This document shows, piece after piece, positions 49,874-60,200 of a DNA stretch of 64,000 nucleotides; the stretch's first letter is position 1, and each line of letters begins with the position of its first letter. The translations under genes and the position numbers were made by a program. The notes below the pieces were generated by a model. It did no database searches. It was not told where the DNA came from and saw only the letters and a program-made list of their open reading frames with translations. Source of the stretch: Zelonia costaricensis (lineage: Eukaryota > Euglenozoa > Kinetoplastea > Trypanosomatida > Trypanosomatidae); assembly GCA_030849075.1 (NCBI GenBank), contig JASAOO010003527.1:1-64000 (forward strand). Reading direction: 5' to 3'.

Positions 49874-52800
49874 TCACGGAGCGGCAGCGGGAGCGCCTTC
49901 GTACGCCTCGTTCCACCGCGCCACAAAGGCGCTGCTGGCTGCGTCGTACGCAACGCGCAGCTCAGCCAGCGGCAGGCGACCGAAGCGGCTACCGTAGAGG
50001 GAGAAGGTGCGGTGCGGGTTGGGCGGCGCTTTGGGATCGCCGTGCCACAGCGCCGCGTGGTCGAGCACCCGCTCCGCCGTCTCCGCGTCGGTAGGGAGCA
50101 CCGGGAAAACCTGAATGGCCAGGTGCGGCGCCGTCGCGGTGTCGCGTGGCTGCAGCGTGAAGCTGAGGTACACCTGCTCTACCGCTACGCTGGTTGTCTG
50201 GTCCCGTCGGACGCGCTCGTAGATGCGGCGCACAAAGTCGGCGGCGGACTTGGTGTAGAGCGCCAGCAGGCGTTCCTCGACCGCAGCGATTGCGGCACTG
50301 ACCGCGGCGTCGCTGAGGTGAGCGGCCTCGACAGCGAGCAGCTCCTGGCGCAGTGGTGGACAGGCGGTGCTGAAGGTGAAGCGGAGGTCGGCGCGGGAGC
50401 GGTAGTGTACATAAAGCGGCTCAGCGGGGAGGCCGTACACCGTGAGCTCCCCGTCTGGGAACGTCGCCGCCGCGTCGGCGTCCGGCCCGGCCATGCGACA
50501 CTTGCGCAGGAGGAGCGACATGTACGCCTGCACCTCCGTCCCGCGCGCACGCTCGCGCATGAGCGTCATGTACATGTCCTGCATCGAGACCCGGCCGTAG
50601 GACAAGCTCTTGTACGGGTTCTTGTCGGCAAACCGACTCAAGCAGCAGTAGTGCAGACTGAACACCTTTCGCCGCAGCGACGAGCTGGCGAGGTCGGCGA
50701 AGAGGTCGCGCTCGAGTCTCAGACGGCCGATGGCGTCTGCCGTGATCTCGTCCCGCTCCACCAGCGGCGCGCCCAGCACGGCGACACGGGGGGTGGGGTG
50801 ATACAGCACGGGTGTACCGCTCTCTTTGCTCGCGCCCCAGCCGAGGGCTCCACCGCCAAGGGTTCGCAGGCGGTCCGGCTCGAGCCCGGCATCAACGCTG
50901 GCGCACGTGTCGCGTGGCGCGCTGTCGTCGCACCGCCGCACCAGCACCTCGACACCCAGCGCAGACACGCACCCGCGCGTCACCTCTCGGGGAAGCGGGA
51001 AGGAGGCGATCTCAGGACTCGCGTTGTCGGCCGCCGGCGTGTCGAAGAGGTCGGTGACGTAGTTGCCCCGGCTGCCGAGAAAGAGCGGCCGGCTGTGCGG
51101 TACGGGCCGCCCCCCGCCGGCGGCCTTGAAGGGCGGCAACACATACAGAGTCGCCGAGAAGCGCATCTGCCGCTGCACGTCGTCCAGCACCGGCGCCGTG
51201 TAGTGCTGCATGGCAGCGTAGACGTGCCCAAGTGTCGTGTTTGCGCCCGCTGCGTCCGCCGCTGCACCGCTCGCGCTGCACGACATGGCTTGGAGGAGGG
51301 CAAGGTACGACAGGAAGGATGAGAAAATGCGCTCGCTGGCGTACAGCATGCCGGGCTCGTTGCACGTGGAGACGGCGTTGTCGACGATGCTGGCGCACAG
51401 GGCCCGCTCGGTGTTGCGCAGCGAGCACGGCAGCCGCTCCCAGTCAAGCCGCAGGAGGTTGGGTAGGTTGGGCAGCTGAAGCCGCATGAAGGCCCAGTCG
51501 AGCTGCGCGTACGCTTCCGCCTGCAGCGTCTGCGGTGGCGGCGCCCCAGCGGCGCGCGCCACCACGGTCTTCTTCTTCGACGCCGCGGAGTAGAAGAGCT
51601 CACGCGGGCGCACGGCGAAGAGCGACAGCGGCACGGTCGGCGGCAGCACGTCAGCCGCCAGCTCCAGCCGCGGGCACGCCGCAGCGCTGTCGTGCCACAG
51701 CGTCGCCCGACCGGCGGTCAGGCAGAGGCAGGGCGGCGGCGCGGTGGTGGGGATGGGCGGCAGCTCGTCGAGCGCAAAGGGCAGCGACGGCGGCTGATAC
51801 GTCGGGAACGTGTTCTGCGCCTGCTGCTCGAGCAGCCCGTACGCCCACTGCACCTCTTCCAGCAGAGTCTGCCGGCCCGCCCGCTCCGCCTGGGCCACGC
51901 CCTCCGTCGCAAATTGAAAGCTGGTCTGCACGGCGTCGCACACGGTGTCGCGCATTGGCCACGACGCGCCCGCCACCGCCGCGTCGGCCCCGCCACGACC
52001 CCCGCCACTCCACCACTCCCAGCCAATCGAGGTGAGCAAGCTGCGGTGAAACGGCGCATCAGCGCGCCTCTGCAGCGGGTGCCGCGTGGCGCGCGGCACG
52101 GGCTCTTGAGGAAACAAGAGATCGCCGACGAGGCCTCGCACGCCGTTCACCTCCGCCACACCAACCGGCACCACCACCACGTCGTCGTAAAGGAGGTCTG
52201 CGAAGGCGCGGTGAATGCGCGGCAGGAGGGCCGCCCCACCGTCGACGTTGCCCCCCTCCCCCTCAAGCTGCGCCGCGTGGAGCTCAAAAAAGAGGTTCAC
52301 TTTCGAAAGGAAGCTGACAGACGGTGCCGCGCTGTACGCGTCCTTGCCGCGGCTTGTCTTCGCCTCGGCGCCTGCCGTCGCCTTGCCTTTTTCCCCGCCG
52401 GTGCCTGCGCCCCTGTCGTCGGGCTCGTCCGCTTCGAGGCCGTCGTGGTCGGGTGACACCGCGTAGACGGCTCGGTCCGTCGTGCGCTGCGTCCACGTCA
52501 TCGCGTGCTCGTCCCGCCCCTCCACTATCACGTCCAGAACGAAGATGGTAGGCTGCTGCCCCGTACCCCGCAGCGACAGCGGCGCAACGTACTCGCCCGT
52601 CTCCGCCAGCACCCAGTCCTTCGACGGCGTGTGCTGCGGGAGGAGGAAGGTCTCCGCAAGGTAGTGCTTGCACGACACTCGCAGCCGCGTCTCCGTGTCG
52701 TCGGAGAGGCCGGTGGCGGAGATGGCGACGTTCACGCCCCGTGCGTAGACGGCGTCCGTCGGCGCGGGGGAGAAGGTGACGGCGCACGTGTCCGTGTAGC

Positions 52801-54190
52801 CGGCGGCGCGGCGGTGCAGCTTCCACTCCGTCGACGGCGTCACCGCCGTCACCTCGACTTGCAAAAACGCACGCTTCGTGGCTCCGCAGCGAACCACCGC
52901 GGCGCCGTCCACGTGGCCAGTGAGCCGCACCCGCCGCAGCGCCAGCGCCGCTAGAGGAAACAGGGTGCGCAGCGGCCGGTGGCGATACGCGCGCGGCTCG
53001 TCGTTCGGGTCCGTGTGCAGGTCCCCGCACCACAACACACGCCTCCAGAGCTGCCGTGTGGCACCAATGTCGTCACCAGGCAACGACGCAGCTGCCTCCG
53101 CCGCGGCAGCCCACCACGCCCCGTTGAAGTCGGCGAGCTTTGCAGCGGCAGCCGGCGGCAGGCGCCACGCCCGCGCCATCGCTGCCGACACCGCGCGAGC
53201 TGTGTCAACATTGCCATACCGACGTACCAGTGCCTCAGCTGCTGCGTCGCCCACGGCGCGACAGAGAGTCAGCAGATTGCTGGCACGAGGCACACCCGCC
53301 TCTGCCGCACGGCGCACCCACGCGAGACCGGCGCCGACGAGCGCCTCTCCAACGTCGACGGCCTCACCACTCTCGCCACCCTCACCCACCCACGCCGTGC
53401 AGCGAGCGTTGGCCAGGTGCTCGTACGTCTCCAGCTGCGTGTTGTACGCAACGTCCTTGTCGGACGGGTAGACAGCGTGGACGTGCACGCGTAGCTCGCG
53501 ATGCAGCAGGTGCGTCTGCGCCCACCGCAGCGCTGCGTACCCCCTCACGGTCGATGGTGGCTGGCAGACGGTGGCGTCCAGCACGAGCAGCTGCGGGAGC
53601 GGCACCGTCTCTGCACCGTCCGCGTCGTCTGCCGCCCACGTGACGCGGTACACGTCGCCGCGCATGACGTCTGCGACGGTGCAGCGCCGGGCCGCGCAGA
53701 ACAGTGGGCCGCGCTCTCGCTGCCGCAGCTGCGCGAGCCACGGCGCCGTCTCCGCGGCGTCCGGCTGGAGCTCTGCCTGCACGAGAGGCGTGCAGCGCAC
53801 CACGCAGGGGCGCACCACGCACGCCACACCTGCACGCACGAGCGTCTCTTGCAGCGAGCACCAGTGCAACTCGTGTGCACGCACGGCGCGCGACTCGGCC
53901 GAAAAGATGATGTCGCCGTACCCCTCTAGAGGGAAATCGCTGTACACGTCCTGGCGCAGGTACACCCGCATCGCGTCGTTGACGTGCGCCAGCACAGCCG
54001 CCACAACGTGCGTGACAGTCGCCGCCGTGCCGCGAGGGACGTCCACGGCGGTGAGCTCGCAGCTCAGCTTGCGCGCGTACGAGGGCACGGCGACAAGAAA
54101 GACGTTCTTCGCGACCCACTCCACCCCAGAGACGCACACGAGTACGTCATCGCAGCGCCACGGGTGGATGTGTTCGCTTGAGCCCTGCAT
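49874..54190 (-). CDS. large unassigned protein (1438 aa) with a possible SNase-like segment
   Basis: 1438 codons from the ATG at 54190 (MQGSSEHIHPWRCDD); an in-frame ATG at 54517 exists but its sequence is low-complexity. The chain is globular without a membrane span. Around residues 200-310 the order LRWAQTHLLHRELRVHVHAV, then a Tyr/Asp segment and VDVGEALVGAGLAWVRRAA is reminiscent of the second half of staphylococcal-nuclease-like (Tudor-SN type) domains, but the catalytic Arg/Asp/Glu set is not evident. The middle has an acidic Lys/Gly-rich insert (ADEPDDRGAGTGGEKGK and following). The C-terminal third contains VSMQDMYMTLMRERARGTEVQAYMSLLL and VEERLLALYTKSAADFVRRIYERVRRD, which look like helices of a scaffold. 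I do not recognise a family. Codon use and length leave no doubt it is a gene. Confidence 0.8.
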   Translation of the reverse strand: MQGSSEHIHPWRCDDVLVCVSGVEWVAKNVFLVAVPSYARKLSCELTAVDVPRGTAATVTHVVAAVLAHVNDAMRVYLRQDVYSDFPLEGYGDIIFSAESRAVRAHELHWCSLQETLVRAGVACVVRPCVVRCTPLVQAELQPDAAETAPWLAQLRQRERGPLFCAARRCTVADVMRGDVYRVTWAADDADGAETVPLPQLLVLDATVCQPPSTVRGYAALRWAQTHLLHRELRVHVHAVYPSDKDVAYNTQLETYEHLANARCTAWVGEGGESGEAVDVGEALVGAGLAWVRRAAEAGVPRASNLLTLCRAVGDAAAEALVRRYGNVDTARAVSAAMARAWRLPPAAAAKLADFNGAWWAAAAEAAASLPGDDIGATRQLWRRVLWCGDLHTDPNDEPRAYRHRPLRTLFPLAALALRRVRLTGHVDGAAVVRCGATKRAFLQVEVTAVTPSTEWKLHRRAAGYTDTCAVTFSPAPTDAVYARGVNVAISATGLSDDTETRLRVSCKHYLAETFLLPQHTPSKDWVLAETGEYVAPLSLRGTGQQPTIFVLDVIVEGRDEHAMTWTQRTTDRAVYAVSPDHDGLEADEPDDRGAGTGGEKGKATAGAEAKTSRGKDAYSAAPSVSFLSKVNLFFELHAAQLEGEGGNVDGGAALLPRIHRAFADLLYDDVVVVPVGVAEVNGVRGLVGDLLFPQEPVPRATRHPLQRRADAPFHRSLLTSIGWEWWSGGGRGGADAAVAGASWPMRDTVCDAVQTSFQFATEGVAQAERAGRQTLLEEVQWAYGLLEQQAQNTFPTYQPPSLPFALDELPPIPTTAPPPCLCLTAGRATLWHDSAAACPRLELAADVLPPTVPLSLFAVRPRELFYSAASKKKTVVARAAGAPPPQTLQAEAYAQLDWAFMRLQLPNLPNLLRLDWERLPCSLRNTERALCASIVDNAVSTCNEPGMLYASERIFSSFLSYLALLQAMSCSASGAAADAAGANTTLGHVYAAMQHYTAPVLDDVQRQMRFSATLYVLPPFKAAGGGRPVPHSRPLFLGSRGNYVTDLFDTPAADNASPEIASFPLPREVTRGCVSALGVEVLVRRCDDSAPRDTCASVDAGLEPDRLRTLGGGALGWGASKESGTPVLYHPTPRVAVLGAPLVERDEITADAIGRLRLERDLFADLASSSLRRKVFSLHYCCLSRFADKNPYKSLSYGRVSMQDMYMTLMRERARGTEVQAYMSLLLRKCRMAGPDADAAATFPDGELTVYGLPAEPLYVHYRSRADLRFTFSTACPPLRQELLAVEAAHLSDAAVSAAIAAVEERLLALYTKSAADFVRRIYERVRRDQTTSVAVEQVYLSFTLQPRDTATAPHLAIQVFPVLPTDAETAERVLDHAALWHGDPKAPPNPHRTFSLYGSRFGRLPLAELRVAYDAASSAFVARWNEAYEGAPAAAP

Positions 54191-54761
54191 CACAGCGTTG
54201 TCTCCCTCTCTCCAACGCGGCGTTGCTGTCTCGCCGCGTGGCGCGTGTGTTTGTGACGAGCGCAGCTGTCGCAAGCTGGACCTTCTCACAGTGCCGGCAT
54301 GCACAGCCACAGATGCACAAGCCCCAACACCACCTTCAGCAAGGAGATGAATGTCCTCACGCGATGGCAACGTCAGTTGTGGGGGGAGGGAGGGGGAGGG
54401 TGATGCGCCTCGACACTGAAGCCGCGAGAAGAAGCGCTCCGTAGTTCGGGCCTCGCGAAGAGAGAAGAGCAGAGGGAAAGACAAGAGGAGGAGGTTGGAA
54501 GCGGTGTTCGCGAGCATGCACAGGCGCGCGCACCAGCCGATCACGCACCCACACACACACAGTGTTCTGACTGGGCACTAGAAGACTCGCACACCGGTGT
54601 GCGTCCGACTTCGCGTGTTAGCCACCTACGTGGCATCGGCAGCGTTGCTTTGTGGTTCAATAGGCGCAGGCACGTGGTGCGTGCGCAGCCTTAGACCATC
54701 CCGGGGCCAGTTCATCGTGTGCGTGCACCCTTCCCAGCTGCTGAGGGCTTCCTCCCGCCTT
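54191..54761. other. intergenic spacer
   Basis: A purine tract at 54381-54401 is the probable splice signal for the 1438-aa gene. A short AC repeat lies at 54550-54561. No gene seen. Confidence 0.6.
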
Positions 54762-56429
54762 CTACAAGTCGGTCAAGTCGTGCGCACAGACGACCACACC
54801 CGTCCTTTCGAGTCCGTCGCGCGTGCACACCGCAACGCGTTCTCTGCGTAGCACGCTCGGGGCCCACAGGTGACAGCGGCGCGTGCACAAGTCCTCCTCG
54901 ACCGTGGCACCCGCAGCGGGGTACAGGAGAGATGGCGCCGCGGCCGCCGACGGCACCGCCACCAACTGCACGTGCGCGGGTGCAAGGCCGAGCGCGGCAA
55001 ACAGACTTGTGACCTCAAGCAGCAGCCACTCCGCAGCCAGCACCGTGCAGACCGCGTCTGTCACGTCCAGGTGGGCACACGCGACATGGGCTGCGGCATC
55101 GACGCTGGAGGGCACGTCGCCCACAGCGAAACGCGGCGTCGCCGTGGCGCTGGGCGGGGCCGCACTGGTCACGGCGTGCAGCCAGGCCGCCACGTGCCGC
55201 TCCGCGATCGCGAGAACGTCGGGCGTCACAGCGCTGCGGGGGGCGGCGAGAGTCAGCGCAACCACAAACGGCGCGGAGAGCCGGCGCTGCCGCTCTCGCC
55301 ACTGCTCCTCCCGTGCGGCGTAGCCGCGCATCAGCGGACCAGCGAGCCGCAGCGCCAAGGCACCGACTTTGTGCAGCCACGACGCAGCCGCCCTCGTTGC
55401 TGCCGACGACGCCGGACGCGGTTTCGCTAGGTATGCAGGATACACGCCTGCGTCAGCGCGGTTGTACCGCAGCACGGCGCCGAGGGCGGCGAAGACGCTG
55501 TACGGCCCCAGCCACAAGTCGCCGCGCCGGGCAGGAGCCGGCGACGCGCCAGCACCGTCCCGCCTAACCAGCCTCGCGGATGCGGCAGCGGGGATCCGGC
55601 TGTTGGCCGGCGACGGGGACGGCGACGACGGCGCCATGCCGAGGCGCCACCGCTGGAATGTGCCTGCGGTCGCAACGCCGCACTGTCGCACGAGAGCGGC
55701 GCAGTCGGCTGGTGCGGGTGTGGCCCTGCTCGAGTACGGCGGCGATGCAGGGGCTGCGGCGGCCGCCTCCAGCACCCCCTCCACGTCGTGGACCACCGCC
55801 GTCGTGTGCTGCCCGTCCACCGTGACAGCGACGCAGTGACGCGTAGCAAAGCGACGGCCGCCCCACCGCCGCACCTCTGCCGCCCGCACGTCCCATTCAT
55901 CCAGCGCCTGCCCGTCCACCTCCGTCATGGCGCGGTAGACAACGCAGGCCAACGGCGTCGACGCACCGACGCACGCCGCGCTGCGGTCGCGCCGCTCCCG
56001 CAGCTCTGCCCAAGCAAAGAGAGCCGCACGGCGCACCTCGCCCGGCAGGTCTGCCAGAGTCGCTGCCTCGCCCTCTTCCACCATCGTGACTGTCGGGAAC
56101 TCCAGCTCCACCTCACCTCGCAGGTCGAGCCACGCCGCCAAGCCTGCCTGAGCACACCCCTGCACCTCATCGCTCGCGTTCACAACCGCCACGCGGGGAC
56201 AGGCCGGCGCAGGCGCGGCAGACGATGCGTCTTTCTCGTCGCCGGTGCTCCACAGAGCCTGCGGTACGTGCGCCTCTTGCCCGTAAAGAAGGCTGTGCCC
56301 AATGTAGACCCCCATGCCCGCGATGCCTGCGGCCACCAGCAGTTTCTGCCCAGTGCCGTGCTCGCTCGTGGCCGCATCAGCCGGCGCCTCCGAAGTGGGC
56401 TCGAGCCCGCGCAGAGTTGGCGCTTCCAT
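54762..56429 (-). CDS. one-TM anchored protein, unassigned, 555 aa
   Basis: 555 codons from the ATG at 56429 (MEAPTLRGLEPTSEA); the frame is open to 56750 but the extra part is Pro/Ser/His-rich. A single hydrophobic segment at residues 29-50 (KLLVAAGIAGMGVYIGHSLLYG) would anchor the protein near its N-terminus, in the manner of an organelle outer-membrane or ER signal-anchor protein. The rest has a conserved-looking core (LDEWDVRAAEVRRWGGRRFATRHCVAVTVDG, GDLWLGPYSVFAALGAVLRYN) and Ala-rich linkers, ending in VEEDLCTRRCHLWAPSVLRRERVAVC. No enzyme motif is recognised. It lies head to tail between the 1438-aa gene and the large carboxypeptidase with ordinary spacing. Confidence 0.7.
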   Translation of the reverse strand: MEAPTLRGLEPTSEAPADAATSEHGTGQKLLVAAGIAGMGVYIGHSLLYGQEAHVPQALWSTGDEKDASSAAPAPACPRVAVVNASDEVQGCAQAGLAAWLDLRGEVELEFPTVTMVEEGEAATLADLPGEVRRAALFAWAELRERRDRSAACVGASTPLACVVYRAMTEVDGQALDEWDVRAAEVRRWGGRRFATRHCVAVTVDGQHTTAVVHDVEGVLEAAAAAPASPPYSSRATPAPADCAALVRQCGVATAGTFQRWRLGMAPSSPSPSPANSRIPAAASARLVRRDGAGASPAPARRGDLWLGPYSVFAALGAVLRYNRADAGVYPAYLAKPRPASSAATRAAASWLHKVGALALRLAGPLMRGYAAREEQWRERQRRLSAPFVVALTLAAPRSAVTPDVLAIAERHVAAWLHAVTSAAPPSATATPRFAVGDVPSSVDAAAHVACAHLDVTDAVCTVLAAEWLLLEVTSLFAALGLAPAHVQLVAVPSAAAAPSLLYPAAGATVEEDLCTRRCHLWAPSVLRRERVAVCTRDGLERTGVVVCAHDLTDL

Positions 56430-57201
56430 CCCAGTCGTGTGGTGACCCAACGCACGATTCGCTGCACCGATTGTGCAGATAATGTACCGATATGTTCCGT
56501 TGTCTGGATGTCGGTGGGCCGGAATGCACTCCTTTCTCGCGCATTTGTGTTTTCCCCGCAGAAGTACCGCGACGTTGTTTGGCCGCGTTGTTCGTTGTGC
56601 GTGCCGAGGGCAAAACAAAGAGTTGGCAGCGAAGTTGTTGCGGGCCATGACAGAGAGGGGGGAGAGTGGGAGGGGGGGGGGGAGGCAGGGGGCTACGTGT
56701 GTCAACAGAAAGGGCCGCGTCCAGTCGGCACGGGTACGCCAGTGCGACAACAGGCTTAATCAACCGCGGCGAACAGAGCCTCAAGTGCTCACACGCAACA
56801 CGGCAGCCAACAACGCGAGGTGTGCTGTCACGTTTTGCGACGATTGGGCGAGCGCGCGGTCAGACCGATCCCTGTGCGTGGTCCATTCCAGCGCCACCGC
56901 CGCCGCCGCCGCCCCCCCCCCTCGTACACGAGGACTCCTTAGCCCTTTTTTTTCTTCTTGACTTCTCTCACCTTTGCCTCTGAACCATTGCGGCGATCGG
57001 GTCATCTGCATCGTGACAGGTCGCTGTTGCCGGCGGGCGGCGCGGCTGGCCAGGGGATTCGCGTTGTCTGTTCTTCCTCAGTCGCCTGAGCAGGAAGCGG
57101 CCTCGCGCCATCGGCAAGCCTTGCCACCGCTGCACGGCCAACGCAACCACAATCCACCTCAAGAAGAACAACAAGCGAGCCAACGCCTCGCGGCGTACCG
57201 C
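56430..57201. other. intergenic spacer
   Basis: A strong plus-strand purine tract at 56651-56692 (C/T-rich on the transcribed strand) is a likely splice signal for the one-TM gene, 220 bases above its ATG. A plus-strand frame continues through the region into the carboxypeptidase gene as a shadow and is not a gene. Confidence 0.6.
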
Positions 57202-60200
57202 TTAGCCGAAAAGATGCGTCGGGATCTCCTCATCTACGCTGCTGACGCTGCTGTGGTCGTCGGCATAGTCGCCCGCGGCGCTGCCCCCCAGGGAGTTGCA
57301 GCCAGACCAGTCCTGATCGTCGCTGCCAGAGCCGGCGGACGCCGAAGAAGCGCTGCGCTCACCCGCCTCCGACGCGTCCCCCTTTTCGCCGTCACCCTCC
57401 ACCTCGCCATCCACGTCCTCGTCGGCGTCTGTCGGCTTGGCGCGTGGGCGCCGTGCGTCTGGCATCTCCGCCGCAGCTTCATCATCCAGCTCGCCGTCGG
57501 CGCTCTCCTCGGCCACCGAGGCCCCGCTTTCGTCACTGCTGCCGCCCTCATCGACGCCGGCGCCGTCCTCGTCGTCCGCGGCGGCAGTGCTCTCGCGGTG
57601 GTTCACCAAGAACAGGTACCGCAGCGCCTCGAGCTGCCCAGCAGCGGGGACGGCCGGCTGCGCTGGCACGGCGTCACTTGGTGGCTGTCCCGCACACGGC
57701 ACGGGCGACCCACCCCGCCGCTCCCCCCGCGTCGCGGCGGCGTACTGGCCAGCGCGTGGCCCGGCGGCGGCCTCACGCACCAGCGGCGACACCGGGTTCT
57801 TAGGCGGCTCACGTCCCCCGCCAGCCGCCGCTGTCATGCCCCACGACTGCTGCAGCGCCGCCGTCTCCGGCACGTCGCCGGCCGCGGCCCTGCGGTCCCC
57901 GTCGCCGCCGTCCGCCAACTGCGCCGTCAGCGCAGACCATTGCTGGAAGAGGATGGACAGCGCGCGCAGAAAGGCGTCGCCCATCGCACGGAAGACGGTG
58001 GGGCTGTAGTGCACCTCACCCGCGTGCGCCACACACGCGCTGCCCGAGGCGCCGCCGACACGCAGAAGCTCGGGGAGGCTCAGGGCCCCCCCTACCATGG
58101 TCGCCTCGAAGCCGTAGCTCATGCGCACGCCGAACTCCTCGTACAGCACAACCCGCGCCGAGCCCTTCTTGTCCTTCGTCACCGCGAAGGAGCTCTGCGA
58201 CAGCGAGAAGGACGGGAAGAGCTGCGACAAGAGCGCGGCCATCACCTTCTCCGGTCCCGCGGGGGCGGTGCTTGGCGGGTTGCCGGAGCGCCGATGGCGG
58301 CGCTCGCGCTCGCGCCCGCCCTTCCCGCGCTGGCGGGACGACGCGGCGACGGAGCGGATGGTGTCGGCCGTGCAGCCGTACACGAGGAAGTTCTTGGCGC
58401 GCGAGTGGCCGTGGAAGTCGGCGAACATGACGACCTGCCGCTGCTCCTCGCCGCGCCAGTGTCGCAGCAGCTGCTTGATGGCGTAAAGCGTGGGGTTGCA
58501 CTCTGCCCTGGGCTCTGTGTAGTCGCGGTTGAGGTCAGTGCCGGCGAAGGAGCAGCGGTGGTTGCCCATCATGACGCCGTCGGGATTCAGCATCGGCACG
58601 ACCTTGAAGACGAAGTTCTCGCACAAGTGCTCTGCGGCGGCAGCGGTGGCCCCAGACTGCACCACGAGTGCGTCAAGCAGGCCTTGCATTACCCAGCTCG
58701 CGTTCGTTTCGCCGGGGTGGACGCGCGCCACAAGCAGCGCGACGGGCCGGCGGCGAATCTCCTCCGCCGTGTACGGCTCACCCGAGTTGCGGCGGCGCAG
58801 GGCCGTGACGGTGAGCAGCGGCACCGCCAGCCCGCCTGGCGTCTCGCAGAGGGACTGCTGCAGGACGGCGGGGGCCGCGTGGTCGCCCGACGCCGGCCGC
58901 GTCAGCCAGTCGAGGTGGTGACGGAGCTCCGTGTAGGTGAAGGGAAAGCAGTTTGCCAGGAACACGGTGCCGCCCCCTGTCGCCGGCATCGTCACGGAGA
59001 AGGACACGGTGAAGTAGTTCTTCTGCCTCAGCGCCGCCGCGTCCGACGTGCTCGGCGGCGGCTGCGGGGACACCGGCGGCGGGGGCGGGGGCGGCGTCGT
59101 GGCGCTACTCGAGGGGACAGCCGGTGGCGCTGGCACCCGCTTCTTTGCGATGACCGGCGGCGGGGCGCACGCCGCGGCCGCGGTGGCGCGGGCTGGGGGC
59201 GGCGCCACGGGTGGAGGAGGGGGCACTGGGGTCGCAGGGGCTGGCGGCGGCGGTGGCGCCATCATTGCGGCGAACGTGGGCTCGCCACCCTTGCCGAAGA
59301 GGTGCACGCGTGCGGGGCGGAGAAACGCGTTGCCGAAGTAGAAGATGCTCTCGCCGGCCCGGGTCCACTGCGGGCGGGGGCCCGCGCTGTCGCCGTCCGG
59401 CACGTGCATGAGGAGCGGCTTCTGGCCTTCGTTGAAAGTGGAGCCGAGCTTCTCCATGTTGAGGATGTTGAAGCGGTACGTCTTGCCTGGCGTGTACTGC
59501 TGCACGCCGAAGCTGAACCACTGCGTGTACGAGTTCGTCGCGGTGTCCCACGCGAGGACGAGGTCGTACTCGCCGTCGCACACCTCCACGGCGCGCTGCA
59601 GGTTGCCGCTCTCGTAGTCGGAGAGGAAGCGCACGCCGTCTGCGCTTGGCGCCACGGCGGCGGCGGCCTCGGCAGCGGCACCAGGCGCTGCACTGCTCAT
59701 GCGCTCGAACACAACCTTGTGCACGTGCGGCCGCGCACTCCCGTCGCACGCGCCGTCGTCCAGCAGCGCCAGGCGCGCAATGTGGTGCCGCAGTACCTGC
59801 ACCCGGTCCCCCTCCGAGACATTCACGAGCGGCACGCGGAGGTGCGCGTCGTCGGCAGCGGCCGGGATGCAGGATGCTGCGCCGTACCAGCCCTCCGCTG
59901 TGGTTGGGGGTGCCGTGTCCGGGAAGGGCCACCTCAGCGCCTCGGCGGCGAAGGGGGCGAGCGCAGAGGCTGCGTCGACCGCGCCACCGTCGAGCTCCGG
60001 GGAGAAGGCGCCGGGCCGCAGGTCCACGAGCAGCAAACCCGTCGCCGCCGCGCCGTTGGTGGCGTCCGCGACGGCCGTCGTCGCCAGCGGTGCCGGTGCG
60101 GCGCCGCTCTCGTCATCGGGCGCCGGCAACGACGGCGCTGCCCCGTTGCCGGCCCTGCGGCCGGCGTCTACCGCCTCGCTGCAGTCGGCACACCCGCCGA

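Noticed and set aside
49559..51322. Plus-strand frame of nearly 590 codons
   Set aside because: Antisense shadow of the 1438-aa gene, with biased composition and start in a homopolymer-rich spacer.
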